From: Sthenelais limicola
Lineage: Eukaryota > Annelida > Polychaeta > Phyllodocida > Sigalionidae
Length of the DNA: 64,000 nucleotides
Direction: 5' to 3'
Assembly (NCBI GenBank): GCA_942159475.1
Contig: OW804096.1
Span: forward strand, 137,525,791 to 137,589,790
The position numbers and the translations under genes are program-made. Positions 63,336 through 64,000 of the stretch are shown here, piece after piece; within the stretch, counting starts at the first letter, position 1, and every line of letters starts with the position of its first letter. The notes below the pieces were generated by a model. The model was not told where the DNA came from. It made no database searches and worked only from the letters and a program-made list of their open reading frames with translations.

Positions 63336-64000
63336 TCTACATCAAGTGATAAGGCACTGGTCAGCAAGTTGTTTGATGGCCAGTGTGAGAAGTACTGTGT
63401 GATGCCTGTATCAAAGATCATGGAAGGTAAAGACCACAAGATCATCCACAAACATGCTGCCATTTGGAATTTCTTGCATTCAAAAGCTAATGGAAAATCA
63501 TGAACATATATTCCAACCATCACAATTTTCATTGATCTCTTCAAATCCTGGCACCTCCCTTTCCGCCCTTCTGATTGGGATTGGCCACCACAGTACCTGC
63601 AGTTTTTTCATTGTAATTATGGTTCTTCACGAATTGCTTGGCCTAATCTTGGACTACAAACCATCTACCGTGTTGGCTATCATACAGGGCCAAGTAACTG
63701 TAATCAAAATCTCTGTAGCTTAGGTGATGCACCTTGCTGATTAGCATGGGGTGTACTAACCTATTTGTGATGTTCCTCATTTTGATTAGATAATTAATAT
63801 CTGCAAAAGCGCCATCCAGGATGTGCTGCTCAGGGGCAGGCAAAGGGAGTTTCGTTGTACACTTGGAGGGACATATCACATGTGCCACAAAAAAATGGGT
63901 GAATATTGGCAAAGAAATAAACCAGCTGTGGCTGACATTCTTTGATAATACCCTTCCCAGATTCGAAAACTTGTGGAAGATATATCTATCCTCACAAGGT
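63336..64000. other. Mostly non-coding; one unexplained open stretch
   Basis: 63345-63503 is open in one frame (DKALVSKLFDGQCEKYC ... HKHAAIWNFLHSKANGK) with natural-looking composition but no domain I recognise. It could be an exon or transposon fragment. Nothing else is supported. Confidence 0.3.

Overview
This is eukaryotic, almost certainly metazoan, nuclear DNA made almost entirely of transposable-element remains. The evidence is animal-type non-LTR (LINE) reverse transcriptases, a Ty3/gypsy element with a GPY/F integrase, a DIRS-order element, Crypton and hAT recombinase remnants, foldback elements, and GT-AG intron signals. The mix (DIRS, Crypton, NADAR-bearing LINEs) fits an aquatic invertebrate; I cannot name the phylum. 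I found no intact host gene, no rRNA and no convincing tRNA. Most coding stretches are pseudogenes.

Layout. 1-3.1 kb: LINE tail and a gag relic. 3.1-3.65 kb: an inverted-repeat element and a palindromic foldback. 3.7-5.2 kb: LINE ORF2 with poly-A. 5.2-9.2 kb: ORF1/NADAR relics, one joined in frame to a hAT transposase end, with a TTAA-flanked element. 9.4-13.0 and 25.0-25.4 kb: a NADAR-bearing LINE split by a 12.04 kb Ty3/gypsy element (12983-25023: 423-bp LTRs, CATG target duplication, extra zinc-finger ORF3) that itself carries a 661-bp TAA-flanked element. 25.6-28.7 kb: three LINE ORF2 relics. 28.7-32.9 kb: NADAR and SGNH modules, a second ORF3-type zinc-finger relic, and a NADAR relic on the minus strand. 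32.9-35.4 kb: another LINE. 36.4-41.7 kb: a DIRS/PAT-like element with split direct repeats. 41.7-42.8 kb: Crypton. 44.2-45.1 kb: second DIRS relic. 45.35-45.76 kb: 81-bp tandem repeat. 47.0-49.5 kb: gag plus env-like remnant without pol. 49.7-50.8 kb: NADAR ORF1. 50.8-52.5 kb: spliced pseudogene of unknown family. 53.9-55.1 kb: LINE with endonuclease. 55.1-64 kb: inverted-repeat elements, foldbacks, minisatellites and little coding sequence.

The most interesting signal is a LINE ORF1 architecture seen at seven loci. An L1-ORF1p-like coiled coil, RRM-like domain and basic C-terminal domain are followed by a NADAR (YbiA-like) domain. At two loci this is followed by an SGNH hydrolase, and at one of those by a LINE reverse transcriptase. 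NADAR proteins are known as N-glycosidases of riboflavin intermediates and ADP-ribose conjugates, so an NAD/ADP-ribose-type domain seems to have been built into a retrotransposon ORF1. The second signal is the gypsy ORF3, a 737-codon coiled-coil/zinc-finger ORF that stays open while gag-pol of the same copy has many lesions, with a diverged relative at 31.4-32.3 kb.
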